The notes: generated from the letters alone by a model not told the origin. DNA of 64,000 nucleotides from Eubacteriaceae bacterium (GCA_902363805.1 CABJBF010000005.1:1-64000); one strand, 5' to 3'. Positions 54,320 through 62,180 are shown, counted from the stretch's first letter. A program made the numbers and translations.

Positions 54320-55326
54320 GCCACTTCCTCTTTTAACAGTTTTCTTATAAAATCACCTAAACTACCCCAAATCTGCTTATCAAAATAATCTTCATCCCAT
54401 TGGTTTTCATTACAAATAGGCAATTTTACCTTAACAATCTTATCTAACAACTCTTCCTGCTCTGTTTTAAATATAAATTCTTCAAATTCAGATATTTTCA
54501 TAAGCGACATTCTGTCATCATTCATTGGCATATAAATTACGTTACAAAACTCCAGCACTTCATAAATGTCTTTAACCATATTACTTAAATCTAAAATTAT
54601 CGTCTTATACATTCCTGAATTAATAATTGCCTGTATCATTCCTAACCAAACACTACTATCTAAACTTCTCAAGTCATTAGAAAACATCGAAGGCGGTATG
54701 TAATCCATTTCATTTATGCTGTTAACTATCGCTTTAAGTTTTAATGGTAACGACTCCGGATTCTGCTTGTAAAAATACATTAGGTCAGACAAATCTCCGC
54801 TGTATTCTTTATTAAAAATCTTTGACAATGCTGAAAACTCTTCCATATTTATATACAGGGTTTCTTTCTCTTTCGCTAAAACCTGTCCTAAAGTAATTGC
54901 AAATGTGGTCTTTCCACTTCTGCCAATTGGCGAATACACTCCAATTACTTCAACATCATCAACCAAAACTGACCCGACGCCTTCCGCAGTGCTTATATCG
55001 ACATAATAATTTATTACTTCTCTTATAATATTTTCTGAAGATTGATATTTATAAATCGATGCATAACTTATATATTCGGCAAATACGTTACCATCCGTCA
55101 GCAAAATTATCTTTCCAATATTATATTCAGCAATATCATGCGTCATTGCAGTTGCAGATATCAACAAAATATCTATCTCTCTTTTTTCTGCAAATTCCTT
55201 AAGTGCCTCTAATTCTGTAAATGCAACCGTGCGAAACGGTATTCCTCTTTTGTCACTTATGTACTCCATAAGCGAATTCGCATAGTTGCTATCAACATCG
55301 TAAATTCCCAGCATACCTGTTTTCAT
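54316..55326 (-). CDS. CpaE/TadZ-like P-loop protein
   Basis: A 336-residue protein with an N-terminal receiver-like half (about 1-115, GIYDVDSNYANSLMEYI) and a MinD/ParA-type ATPase half with Walker A VYSPIGRSGKTTFA (about 128-140) and DLSNMVKDIYEV. TadZ/CpaE localise the pilus machine to a pole or site. It is the first gene of the operon; the promoter must lie at 55327-55440, where the T-rich stretch is present but no good box was chosen. Confidence 0.88.
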   Translation of the reverse strand: MKTGMLGIYDVDSNYANSLMEYISDKRGIPFRTVAFTELEALKEFAEKREIDILLISATAMTHDIAEYNIGKIILLTDGNVFAEYISYASIYKYQSSENIIREVINYYVDISTAEGVGSVLVDDVEVIGVYSPIGRSGKTTFAITLGQVLAKEKETLYINMEEFSALSKIFNKEYSGDLSDLMYFYKQNPESLPLKLKAIVNSINEMDYIPPSMFSNDLRSLDSSVWLGMIQAIINSGMYKTIILDLSNMVKDIYEVLEFCNVIYMPMNDDRMSLMKISEFEEFIFKTEQEELLDKIVKVKLPICNENQWDEDYFDKQIWGSLGDFIRKLLKEEVA

Positions 55327-55447
55327 TTATTTTGTTCCTTTCTATATACTTTTTGTTGTTTTTAGTGTACTCACATTATATATGCATATTTTCAAATTGT
55401 CTATACCTTTTTATAATTTTTTCTATTTTTCTTTTTGAATTTTACTG

Positions 55448-55475
55448 TTGACTATAAATTTCACTGTGTTATACT
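55448..55475 (+). promoter_or_regulatory. Promoter of the hemolysin III gene
   Basis: TTGACT (55448-55453), 16-bp spacer, TATACT (55470-55475), followed by an inverted repeat at the likely start site. Confidence 0.65.
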
Positions 55476-55476
55476 G

Positions 55477-55497
55477 ATGTAGTATTGAATACTACAT
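55477..55497. promoter_or_regulatory. Inverted repeat at the hemolysin III promoter
   Basis: ATGTAGTAT and ATACTACAT, nine-bp perfect arms, three-base spacer (TGA), just downstream of the -10 box. Either an operator or a leader stem. Confidence 0.5.
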
Positions 55498-55518
55498 GTT
55501 ATGTTTTGGAGGTGTCAA

Positions 55519-56199
55519 ATGGCTAAAAGAATTAAATTAGACGACAGAGAACTCCCTGATTACACAAAAGGGGAAGAGATTTTTAATATGGTATCCCACA
55601 TTGTTGGGGGAGCATTAGGCATAGCAGCTATGGTATTATGTATTATTATGGCAGCTAAACACGGAAGTGCTATCGGTGTAATAAGTAGTATCATTTATGG
55701 AATTACTCTTATTGACCTATATGCAATGTCCAGTATTTATCACGGTTTGAAACCGGGCAAAGCCAAAAAAGTTATGCAGGTTCTTGACCATTGCACTATT
55801 TACTTTTTAATTGCAGGAAGTTATACTCCTGTACTACTTGTTGCAATGATGCCTAAATATCCTGTTATCGCATGGGTTTTATTTGGTATTGTCTGGGGAT
55901 GTGCAGTAGTTGCATGTACGCTTACTGCTATAGATTTAAAGAAATATAACGTATTTTCCATGATTTGCTATTTAGCCATGGGATGGTGCATCATATTCTT
56001 TATAAGACAGACATTTGAAGTTATGGGAATGGGTGGAGTTGTATTACTTGTTTCCGGTGGAATTGCTTATACTGTTGGTGCTGTTTTATATGGGCTTGGA
56101 AAAAACCACAGATATATGCACTCTATCTTCCATTTATTTATTTTACTTGGAAGCATCCTTCATTTTTTTGCAATTTTACTTTATGCGTTACCACAATAA
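55519..56199 (+). CDS. Hemolysin III family membrane protein
   Basis: A 226-residue protein with seven hydrophobic segments and the PAQR/hemolysin III signature: NMVSHIVGGALGIAAM, YAMSSIYHGL, VLDHCTIYFLIAGSYTPVLL and HSIFHLFILLGSILHFFAI, with conserved His and Asp residues probably binding zinc. The family is named for a hemolysin, but most bacterial members are thought to be membrane hydrolases or regulators. The start (ATG 55519) has TGGAGG upstream; a frame starting at 55501 is less likely. Confidence 0.92.
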   Translation: MAKRIKLDDRELPDYTKGEEIFNMVSHIVGGALGIAAMVLCIIMAAKHGSAIGVISSIIYGITLIDLYAMSSIYHGLKPGKAKKVMQVLDHCTIYFLIAGSYTPVLLVAMMPKYPVIAWVLFGIVWGCAVVACTLTAIDLKKYNVFSMICYLAMGWCIIFFIRQTFEVMGMGGVVLLVSGGIAYTVGAVLYGLGKNHRYMHSIFHLFILLGSILHFFAILLYALPQ

Positions 56200-56295
56200 T
56201 TTTCTGACGCTTTAATGTGAATTTTGTCTATTTTTCAATCACGTTATTTTTTATTTTGTCATATAGATATATTAAGAAAATAGTCGGATTTGAAA

Positions 56296-56664
56296 ATGAT
56301 TTATAATTATATACCCGTTTATATACAGCAAAGTTCACTTAGTGAAGGCTTTTTTATCAAGATGGATTCTTCTTTTTCTAACAAAATTGATTATGTTAAG
56401 GAAATGTACCCTAAAGCTTTTGCAAAAATTCAAAGTACTATAGAAGAAGAGTGCGATAAAATGGATTATGTCGGCAGTCCTATGTACGACGAATATCCTG
56501 ATAAAACCAGACTTTTAGGTATCAGGGATAGAATTTTTGAGATTGTTCATATGGAAAATGCAGCCTGCGAAAATGATGTCTGCATAATATATCCCGAAGA
56601 TGATTGGTTAAAAGATACAATTATGGTTCTTCTTTTATATGAAATTCAAAGAAGAAATCAATAG
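56296..56664 (+). CDS. Hypothetical protein, acidic, 122 residues
   Basis: A small soluble protein with an acidic/aromatic composition (IEEECDKMDYVGSPMYDEYP, CIIYPEDDW). It has no signal peptide or membrane segment and I recognise no family. It starts 96 bases after the hemolysin III gene; the ATG at 56296 is preferred over a TTG six bases earlier, but the ribosome binding site is weak. It could be cotranscribed with hemolysin III. Confidence 0.65.
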   Translation: MIYNYIPVYIQQSSLSEGFFIKMDSSFSNKIDYVKEMYPKAFAKIQSTIEEECDKMDYVGSPMYDEYPDKTRLLGIRDRIFEIVHMENAACENDVCIIYPEDDWLKDTIMVLLLYEIQRRNQ

Positions 56665-56722
56665 TAAATGACGTGCTTGTTTTTACAAGCGATAAAATTT
56701 AATTCATATAATACACAAAAAC

Positions 56723-56747
56723 AGGGAGATAAGAACTTTATCTCCCT
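56723..56747 (-). terminator. Terminator for the ferritin-like gene
   Basis: AGGGAGATAA (56723-56732) pairs with TTATCTCCCT (56738-56747). On the minus strand GTTTTTG follows, so it ends a leftward transcript. It lies about 170 bases past the stop of the ferritin-like gene, with tandem repeats between. Confidence 0.7.
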
Positions 56748-56764
56748 AAAAAAATAATGATTCG

Positions 56765-56872
56765 CATTTTAAGCTGCCAAGTGCTCAAAATAAAGGTTCA
56801 CATTCAAAGTAGTGAAGCACTTAAATTAAAAGTTTGCATTCAAAGTAACGACGTGCTTAAATCTAGCAAGTA
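56765..56872. repeat. 36-bp imperfect tandem repeat (three units)
   Basis: Units begin at 56765, 56801 and 56837 (CATTTTAAGCTGCC, CATTCAAAGTAGTG, CATTCAAAGTAACG) and share a GTGCTTAAAT-like half. Because 36 is divisible by three, a plus-strand frame here (56757-56945) would encode 12-residue repeats, but it has no ribosome binding site. Confidence 0.75.
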
Positions 56873-56916
56873 TTCTTGCCTATTTACATTGTATGCAATT
56901 ATTATTAATTTTGCCA

Positions 56917-57351
56917 CTATAAATATTCTGCGACTTCACTCCTGAGTTTTTCCTCTATTTCTATTATTTGTTTTGCCATTTCTTTAGCATTTTTTTCAGC
57001 TTTTTCATATTGGTTTAAATATTTGTGCAAAGATTTAATTCCCATATTGCAACCATCTGTAATCAAATCCGCAATTGTAGCATCTCCGCTTTCCATTGTT
57101 GTTTTTACACCTGTTTTCACACGAGACATTCCTTTTGCTATTGGATTTGGTTCTTTTTCAAAAGCTTCTCTTTCATTTAACATATCATGAATTTGATTTC
57201 CTAGACTTTCATGATGCGATTTGCTTTCTTCTAGGACATTTTTCAACTGCTGACTTCCTACTTTATCAAGCATATTGTCTATTGACGCTACCGCCATTTT
57301 GGTCCCGGCATCGCATTCCTGCAACAACTTTATTGTATCAATACTTTTCAT
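56917..57351 (-). CDS. Ferritin-like (DUF2383-type) four-helix protein
   Basis: A 144-residue helical protein with conserved-looking segments LLQECDAGTKMAVASIDNML, VLEESKSHHESLGNQI and DGCNMGIKSLHKYLNQYEKAEK, resembling DUF2383/PA2169 ferritin-like proteins. His and Glu pairs that could bind iron are present (HHESLGNQIHD, ELEK-type helices). No signal peptide. Alternative: a stress-related four-helix protein without metal. Confidence 0.7.
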   Translation of the reverse strand: MKSIDTIKLLQECDAGTKMAVASIDNMLDKVGSQQLKNVLEESKSHHESLGNQIHDMLNEREAFEKEPNPIAKGMSRVKTGVKTTMESGDATIADLITDGCNMGIKSLHKYLNQYEKAEKNAKEMAKQIIEIEEKLRSEVAEYL

Positions 57352-57517
57352 TTTCTAAATCCTTTTTATTTTTATATTAACCAAATTTAGAAAATTTATT
57401 AAATTTATCGACATCTATCATAATGAAAAACAATTTATACTTTGCGTCATTTAATTTGGATAATTCCCTCTTTTGTATTCGCATATCTCTTTTCTATGCA
57501 GTTAAAATATGTGCAAA

Positions 57518-58009
57518 TTATAAATCCACTTCTATAATTCTATTTGATTTTTTATAGCGAGTATATTTTACACCTGCAGCGTCCATCATTCGTTTCGACG
57601 CCTTTACCCCTGGTGTATCTCCATATTTGTCCTGATCGTAAATAACTTCTTTTATTCCACATTGGATAATTGCTTTTGCGCATTCATTACAGGGAAATAA
57701 TGTCACGTATATTTTTGCTCCTTCTAAACTTCCACCTCGGTAATTTAATATTGCATTCAATTCACTATGTGTTGTGTAAAAATATTTATTGTCATACGGG
57801 CTGTCACTTTCACGATTCCATGGAAATTCATCATCGTCACATCCCACAGGAAGTCCGTTGTATCCCATAGATAAAATCTTATTATCCTGACTTACTATGC
57901 ATGCTCCAACCTGAGTATTTGGGTCTTTTGAGCGCATCGATGATAAATATGCAACTCCCATAAAATATTCATCCCAGGATATATAGTCTTTTCTTTTATA
58001 ACTTCGCAT
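57518..58009 (-). CDS. comEB: dCMP deaminase (ComEB-like)
   Basis: A 163-residue zinc deaminase: HSELNAILNY (catalytic His-x-Glu, about residue 84) and PCNECAKAIIQCG (two zinc cysteines). It converts dCMP to dUMP for dTTP synthesis. Its leader holds the 56-bp repeats described separately, and upp lies upstream on the same strand. Confidence 0.95.
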   Translation of the reverse strand: MRSYKRKDYISWDEYFMGVAYLSSMRSKDPNTQVGACIVSQDNKILSMGYNGLPVGCDDDEFPWNRESDSPYDNKYFYTTHSELNAILNYRGGSLEGAKIYVTLFPCNECAKAIIQCGIKEVIYDQDKYGDTPGVKASKRMMDAAGVKYTRYKKSNRIIEVDL

Positions 58010-58044
58010 ACATGTACCTCCTTGTTGTCATAAGCTATACCTCA

Positions 58045-58185
58045 AGCACTGCACCTCAATTCCGCTTCGCTTCGGTTGTAGTCCTTCTTCTTTCTAAATA
58101 AGCACTTCACCTCAATTCCGCTTCGCTTCGGTTGTAGTCCTTCTTCTTTCTAAATAAGCACTGCACCTCAATTCCGCTTCGCTTC
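58045..58185. repeat. 56-bp tandem repeat (two full units plus a third partial)
   Basis: Units at 58045-58100 and 58101-58156 differ at few positions; a third partial unit (58157-58185) ends where the sequence diverges. Each begins AGCACT(G/T)CACCTCAATTCC and ends TTCTAAATA. The unit contains TAAATAAGCACTGCA, the complement of the upp 3' end. GC content is clearly above the neighbourhood. Confidence 0.9.
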
Positions 58186-58290
58186 ATTTCGGTCGCGCGC
58201 ATGCGCGCTATATCAATAAGCAAAAATACGTTTTCTTTTGTGCTAGCACAAGAAAACGTATTTTTACTTATTGATGCAGTGCTTATTTAG
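58150..58290 (-). other. Nested inverted repeat spanning the upp stop codon
   Basis: CTAAATAAGCACTGCA (58150-58165) is perfectly complementary to 58275-58290, which contains the upp stop codon. Inside lies the long terminator hairpin (58213-58274) and the GCGCGCATGCGCGC palindrome (58195-58208). The whole can fold into one extended structure, or the outer arms could pair with other repeat units. Confidence 0.7.
58213..58274 (-). terminator. upp: upp terminator, long near-perfect hairpin
   Basis: TCAATAAG pairs with CTTATTGA, then AAAAATACGTTTTC with its complement, ending in TTGTGCTA/TAGCACAA; only a small bulge and one mismatch interrupt more than 25 bp. It begins one base after the upp outer arm. 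A T-run occurs within the stem (minus strand), not after it, so termination strength is uncertain. Confidence 0.75.
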
Positions 58291-58912
58291 TTCCGAATAT
58301 TCTGTCTCCAGCGTCTCCTAATCCTGGTACTATATAGCTGTGTTCATTTAATTTTTCGTCTAATGCTCCGATAAACATGTCAACATCCGGATGTGCTTCC
58401 TGCATTGCTTTTACTCCTTCAGGAGCTGCTATGATACACATAAATTTGATATTTTTTACACCTTTATCTTTTAACATCTGAATTGCTGCTACAGATGAAC
58501 CACCTGTTGCTAACATTGGGTCTACTACAAATACATCTCTGTTTTCACAATCTTCAGGTAATTTACAGTAGTATTCAACAGGTTTTACTGTTACAGGGTC
58601 TCTATAAAGTCCGATATGTCCTACTTTTGCTGATGGAATCATTGCTAACATTCCGTCTACCATTCCTAAACCGGCTCTTAAGATAGGAACTATTGCTAAC
58701 TTCTTTCCACCTAATTCTTTTACTGTTGTTTTGCAAATTGGTGTATCAATTTCAACATCTGTTAATTCTAATTCTCTTGTTGCTTCATATGTAATGAGCA
58801 TTGCAATTTCACTGATTAACTGTCTGAAATCCTTTGTTCCTGTTTCTTTTCTTCTGATTATTCCAATTTTGTGCTGAATCAATGGATGATCCATTACCAT
58901 TGTCTTTGCCAT
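58283..58912 (-). CDS. upp: Uracil phosphoribosyltransferase
   Basis: A 209-residue pyrimidine-salvage enzyme forming UMP from uracil and PRPP. PRPP site [14 protein letters not shown], plus [14 protein letters not shown] and the C-terminal [11 protein letters not shown] typical of UPRTases. Normal length. The PRPP precursor enzyme (prs) is elsewhere in this window. The 3' end takes part in a nested inverted repeat. Confidence 0.98.
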   Translation of the reverse strand: MAKTMVMDHPLIQHKIGIIRRKETGTKDFRQLISEIAMLITYEATRELELTDVEIDTPICKTTVKELGGKKLAIVPILRAGLGMVDGMLAMIPSAKVGHIGLYRDPVTVKPVEYYCKLPEDCENRDVFVVDPMLATGGSSVAAIQMLKDKGVKNIKFMCIIAAPEGVKAMQEAHPDVDMFIGALDEKLNEHSYIVPGLGDAGDRIFGTK

Positions 58913-58932
58913 TTATTACTTCCTCCATCTTT

Positions 58933-59388
58933 TTAACTTAATTTTGGTACTCTTAATTTGTAAACCAATTTTCTCATTAATTCATTCAATGAGTCGTATA
59001 ACTTACCATATTCCTGTAATTCTCCACCATAAGGGTCCGCAATATTTCCTGACTCATTTATAAATTCTTTGAATGTGTAAACATTCTGTGCCTCCGCATA
59101 TTCCTCATATACAGTAGGCTTTAAACTTTCTTCAAATACTAAAACTAACACATCTTTTCCAAAGTCCGATTCACTTAATTGTTGTGATGCATATCCCTTT
59201 ACGTCTAAATCTTTCGCCGCTGCTATCGCCTCAACTTTCTGATTTATCGGCTCCGGGAACAATACAATCAAGCCTCTGGATTCAATCTCAATTGGTTCTA
59301 TTGGCATCTTCTGTCTTAAAATGGCCGCTGCCAACGGACCTCTTGATGTATCATCTTTCGTTACGAAGATAATCTTTGAATAATCCAT
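58933..59388 (-). CDS. LMW phosphatase-like protein lacking the catalytic Cys
   Basis: A 151-residue protein with the low-molecular-weight protein tyrosine phosphatase fold (YSKIIFV, IESRGL, YASQQL, VLVLVFEES). The P-loop, normally VCxxNxCRSP, reads VTKDDTSRGP at residues 9-18: the nucleophilic Cys is Thr and the second Cys is Ser, while the Arg and the general-acid DPY motif (ADPYGG) are kept. It is therefore probably catalytically dead, perhaps a phospho-ligand sensor. In Firmicutes an active YwlE lies at this position beside Sua5. Confidence 0.8.
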   Translation of the reverse strand: MDYSKIIFVTKDDTSRGPLAAAILRQKMPIEPIEIESRGLIVLFPEPINQKVEAIAAAKDLDVKGYASQQLSESDFGKDVLVLVFEESLKPTVYEEYAEAQNVYTFKEFINESGNIADPYGGELQEYGKLYDSLNELMRKLVYKLRVPKLS

Positions 59389-59404
59389 TATGCCTCCAAA
59401 TATA

Positions 59405-60472
59405 CTATAAGTTTATTATGTTATAACCTGCTGCCTTAGTAAGTCTGTTCATAATCGCATCACCTACATCTTTTCTGGAAAATGTTTCTCCAAAAATAAA
59501 CTGAGCTTCCATCTTATCAAAATCTCTCAGTGCTTTAAACAAATGATTTGCAATTGTTTCAGGCTTGTCCAAGTCCCCTAGAGACACTATAACTACTCCA
59601 TCATTTACCTTTCCTTCATAAAAATGTTTATTCTGGTCTGATGTAAGTATTCCCGTAACGTATCCCTGTGAATCCTTTTCATTGGCAACTTTAATTATTT
59701 CATTCGCAACCTTTTCTTCTTCTCCATCGTACATTCGAAAATCAGCTTTAGGTGCGTAATGCCTATATTTCATACCTGGAGCCTTCGGTCTAAGTCCGTC
59801 CGTAGGCTTTGTAAGAATCGCCTTATCCGTTTCTACTTGGTCTATTACCTCTTTTAACATTTCTTTTGTAATAAATCCTGGGCGCAAAATCATAGGCGGC
59901 TCAACTGTTACGTCAATAATCGTTGACTCCAACCCCATTCCTACCATTCCACCGTCAATAATCATATCAATTCTGCCATCCATGTCATCAATAACATGTT
60001 CTCCTAATGTAGGACTTGGCTTTCCTGATAAATTTGCACTTGGTGCTGCTATGCTAACACCTGCTTCTTTTATAAGCGCCTGTGCAATCGGGTGATTTGG
60101 CATTCTTATAGCAACTGTATCCAATCCTCCCGTTGTGTCCTTTGGAACAATATCACTTTTATTAAAAATAAGTGTCATTGGACCCGGCCAAAAAGCATCC
60201 ATAAGTTTCTTTGCCACTTCCGGAATCTCTTTTACCAACGGTTTAAGCATCTCTTCATTTGCTATATGTGCAATTAATGGATTGTCAGACGGTCTGCCCT
60301 TTGCCGCATAAATCTTCTTAGCTGCCTCTTTATTTAATGCATTGGCACCCAATCCGTATACAGTCTCTGTAGGGAATGCTACAAGTCCACCTTCTCTTAT
60401 TATTTCTCCAGCTTTTTTTATTGATTCATTATCAATATTTTCTGAATTCATTTTTACAATTAAAGTATCCAT
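59405..60472 (-). CDS. Threonylcarbamoyl-AMP synthase (Sua5 type)
   Basis: A 355-residue Sua5/YwlC protein. TsaC/YrdC domain first (FPTETVYGLGANALNKEAA, PSANLSGKPSP, DGGMVGMGLESTIIDV), then a C-terminal Sua5 domain (about 235-355). It makes the intermediate for the t6A modification of ANN-decoding tRNAs. The upstream and downstream neighbours (tRNA-Pro; LMW phosphatase-like protein) match the typical position. Confidence 0.96.
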   Translation of the reverse strand: MDTLIVKMNSENIDNESIKKAGEIIREGGLVAFPTETVYGLGANALNKEAAKKIYAAKGRPSDNPLIAHIANEEMLKPLVKEIPEVAKKLMDAFWPGPMTLIFNKSDIVPKDTTGGLDTVAIRMPNHPIAQALIKEAGVSIAAPSANLSGKPSPTLGEHVIDDMDGRIDMIIDGGMVGMGLESTIIDVTVEPPMILRPGFITKEMLKEVIDQVETDKAILTKPTDGLRPKAPGMKYRHYAPKADFRMYDGEEEKVANEIIKVANEKDSQGYVTGILTSDQNKHFYEGKVNDGVVIVSLGDLDKPETIANHLFKALRDFDKMEAQFIFGETFSRKDVGDAIMNRLTKAAGYNIINL

Positions 60473-60676
60473 TTTTTGCCTCTTTTACTGAATTTTTCTA
60501 AATTCTACGTAAGCCCATACTCATTTTTTATAATACCATATATGGCATCAAATTACAAATATTATGATGTATTGTAAATGTTTTGCAGGGCATTGTATTT
60601 AATGCAAAATTTGCTTTTTCATATAGACTACAGCTTTTATATCAATAATAAAATATTGTTTTTTTGCGCTAAAAAA

Positions 60677-60750
60677 TCGGTGCGACAGGATTCGAACCTG
60701 CGACCTCTGCGTCCCGAACGCAGCGCTCTACCAAACTGAGCCACGCACCG
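60677..60750 (-). tRNA. tRNA-Pro (CGG)
   Basis: Minus strand 5' CGGTGCGTGGCTCAGTTTGG, anticodon stem CTGCG/CGCAG around TTCGGGA (anticodon CGG), T-arm GCAGGTTCGAATCCTGT and acceptor CGCACCG, A discriminator. The RHS/toxin region starts 34 bases to its right, so it may be an integration site. Confidence 0.96.
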
Positions 60751-60783
60751 ATTAAAAAAATTTTTTGATTCTTAGTGTATTTA

Positions 60784-61023
60784 TTAAGAACTTTTATATT
60801 TTATCATATCTGTTAGTATTTTCAAGTTTTTTGTCACATCCGCATATGCTCTTTCCCTGTTTCCTGCATATGTATACCTTACAATTGTACCATCTGATTC
60901 CTTTTCTTCAAGCAGTACCGGATACTTTTCTGTGTAGTCCCACACATACTCTTTTTCCTCTTTTTTCTTTTTGATTAGTCCTGTTGTAATTGTTTCTTTT
61001 GTTCTGTTTCCAAGGCCGTCATT
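60784..61023 (-). pseudogene. RHS-repeat protein remnant
   Basis: An 80-codon open stretch on the minus strand reads NDGLGNRTKETITTGLIKKK..., then WDYTEKYPVLLEEKESDGTI and VRYTYAGNRERAYADV, matching YD/RHS-core repeats (DxxGNRxxx, YTYDGNxRL-like). An in-frame stop lies just upstream and no start codon or ribosome binding site is present, so it is a fragment of a large polymorphic-toxin protein. Confidence 0.7.
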
Positions 61024-61394
61024 TTAATGTGCTGACATTTAATGCAAAATCGCATCATCTCCACAGCACCAAGTGCTATGAAAACAATGCGTTCTAATTT
61101 TAAAGGAAAATATCTAATAATTACTTCATATATTATTATACGAAGTAATTATTAAATGTAGCCTTTCATAATATTTCAAATTCCGGTTTTAATGTAACTC
61201 ATACAAATGCTCATAATAAGCATATAAATCCTAATCCCTACAACCTTACTAGGAAAATTCAATTATTCATTAATATTTTAGTATTTTCTAGTCTTGACTT
61301 TATCTTTGTGAGAGGATGTGTCAGTTCAACTACATCTCTTTTAGCATAACTCTTCTCGGTATCTCTAAAAAATAAGTAAAAGAATAAACTACTA
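61024..61394. other. Noncoding remnant with a 13-bp inverted repeat
   Basis: No gene. TAATAATTACTTC (61116-61128) pairs with GAAGTAATTATTA (61143-61155), a perfect stem with a 14-base loop. ATTTAATGCAAAAT at 61037-61050 repeats 60597-60610 exactly. The last 135 bases are an open minus frame (SSLFFYLFFRDTEKSYAKRD...) which may be the lost C-terminus of the neighbouring immunity protein. Confidence 0.45.
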
Positions 61395-61850
61395 TTACCA
61401 GCAGTAAACTCTACTATCATACTCTCCTCTCCATAAACACACACCATTTTCTAAACCACATGAACAAATGAATATGCTACATCCACCATTTAAGAGTTCC
61501 GATTTACTTATTATATATTCTATATTATTAGAAATAATATCTCCTTGTAATTTTATTGCTCCAAACTTTGTTGAGTTTTCCACAAAAAAAACATATTTCA
61601 TTGATTTACATATTACTTTACTTGTATAATTCAAGAAATCTTCTATTTCATATGTTTTTTTACAAACAATATACTTTTTCTGAGTATCCAAATCATCTAA
61701 CTTAGCAATTATTTTTTCTTGTAATTGTAAAGTAGTATGAATATCATAAAAATCATCAATAGCTATTTCTATTCCATTATTTCTCCATTCTTTACAGATT
61801 TGTAGTATTCCATTTCTTCTTTTGGCTTCAACCAATCTTGTTTTATCCAT
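61395..61850 (-). CDS. Probable immunity protein of an orphan toxin cassette
   Basis: A 151-residue protein starting 15 bases after the stop of the toxin tip, with GGAG seven bases upstream. It ends with SIFICSCGLENGVCLWRGEYDSRVYCW. Read two bases onward, the frame continues plausibly (VCVYGEESMIVEFTAGNSSL...) for 62 codons, and the two frames meet at a (GT)4 tract (61437-61444 as AC on the plus strand). So the native protein may be longer and lost by a GT slippage. I recognise no Imm family by eye. Confidence 0.65.
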   Translation of the reverse strand: MDKTRLVEAKRRNGILQICKEWRNNGIEIAIDDFYDIHTTLQLQEKIIAKLDDLDTQKKYIVCKKTYEIEDFLNYTSKVICKSMKYVFFVENSTKFGAIKLQGDIISNNIEYIISKSELLNGGCSIFICSCGLENGVCLWRGEYDSRVYCW

Positions 61851-61865
61851 TTATATCTCCATTTC

Positions 61866-62180
61866 CTATTTAAACCCATTAAAATCCTCTGGGAAATGTC
61901 CTGGGTATTGATTATATCTACCTTTACTGAACGGATTTCCTTTTGTAGCATCTGCACCATGAAAATGATTTCCACGTCCCATCTTATCAAAAGGATGTTC
62001 TATAATATATTTCTTTTCTCCACTTACATCAAATTCATACACAATTCTGTTTTCTGATGTTCCATCAAACACAAACTTGTGAGTTTTATATTCTGCTGAC
62101 TTTGGAATACCTGTTGCTTCCTTCGCCTCTCTAAATACTTGTCTTCTAGTAGAACTTTTACCCCTCTTGACATAAAGTCT
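61866..62180 (-). pseudogene. Orphan polymorphic-toxin C-terminal tip
   Basis: A 104-codon frame without a start (an in-frame TAA at 62181-62183 closes it upstream) reads RGKSSTRRQVFREAKEATG, IPKSAEYKTHKFVFDGTSEN, then IIEHPFDKMGRGNHFHGADA and GRYNQYPGHFPEDFNGFK. His, Asp and Arg clusters in the last part look like a nuclease-type active site. It ends 15 bases before its immunity gene, as is usual for RHS/CDI toxin tips displaced from their carrier. The toxin class is not assigned. Confidence 0.65.

Noticed and set aside
56757..56945. Repeat-coded 62-residue plus-strand ORF
   Set aside because: It has no ribosome binding site and overlaps the 3' end of the ferritin-like gene; counted as a repeat only.
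58045..58185. A CRISPR array
   Set aside because: Repeats are contiguous without spacers and vary with the neighbouring upp sequence. No Cas genes or regular spacer pattern exists anywhere in the window.
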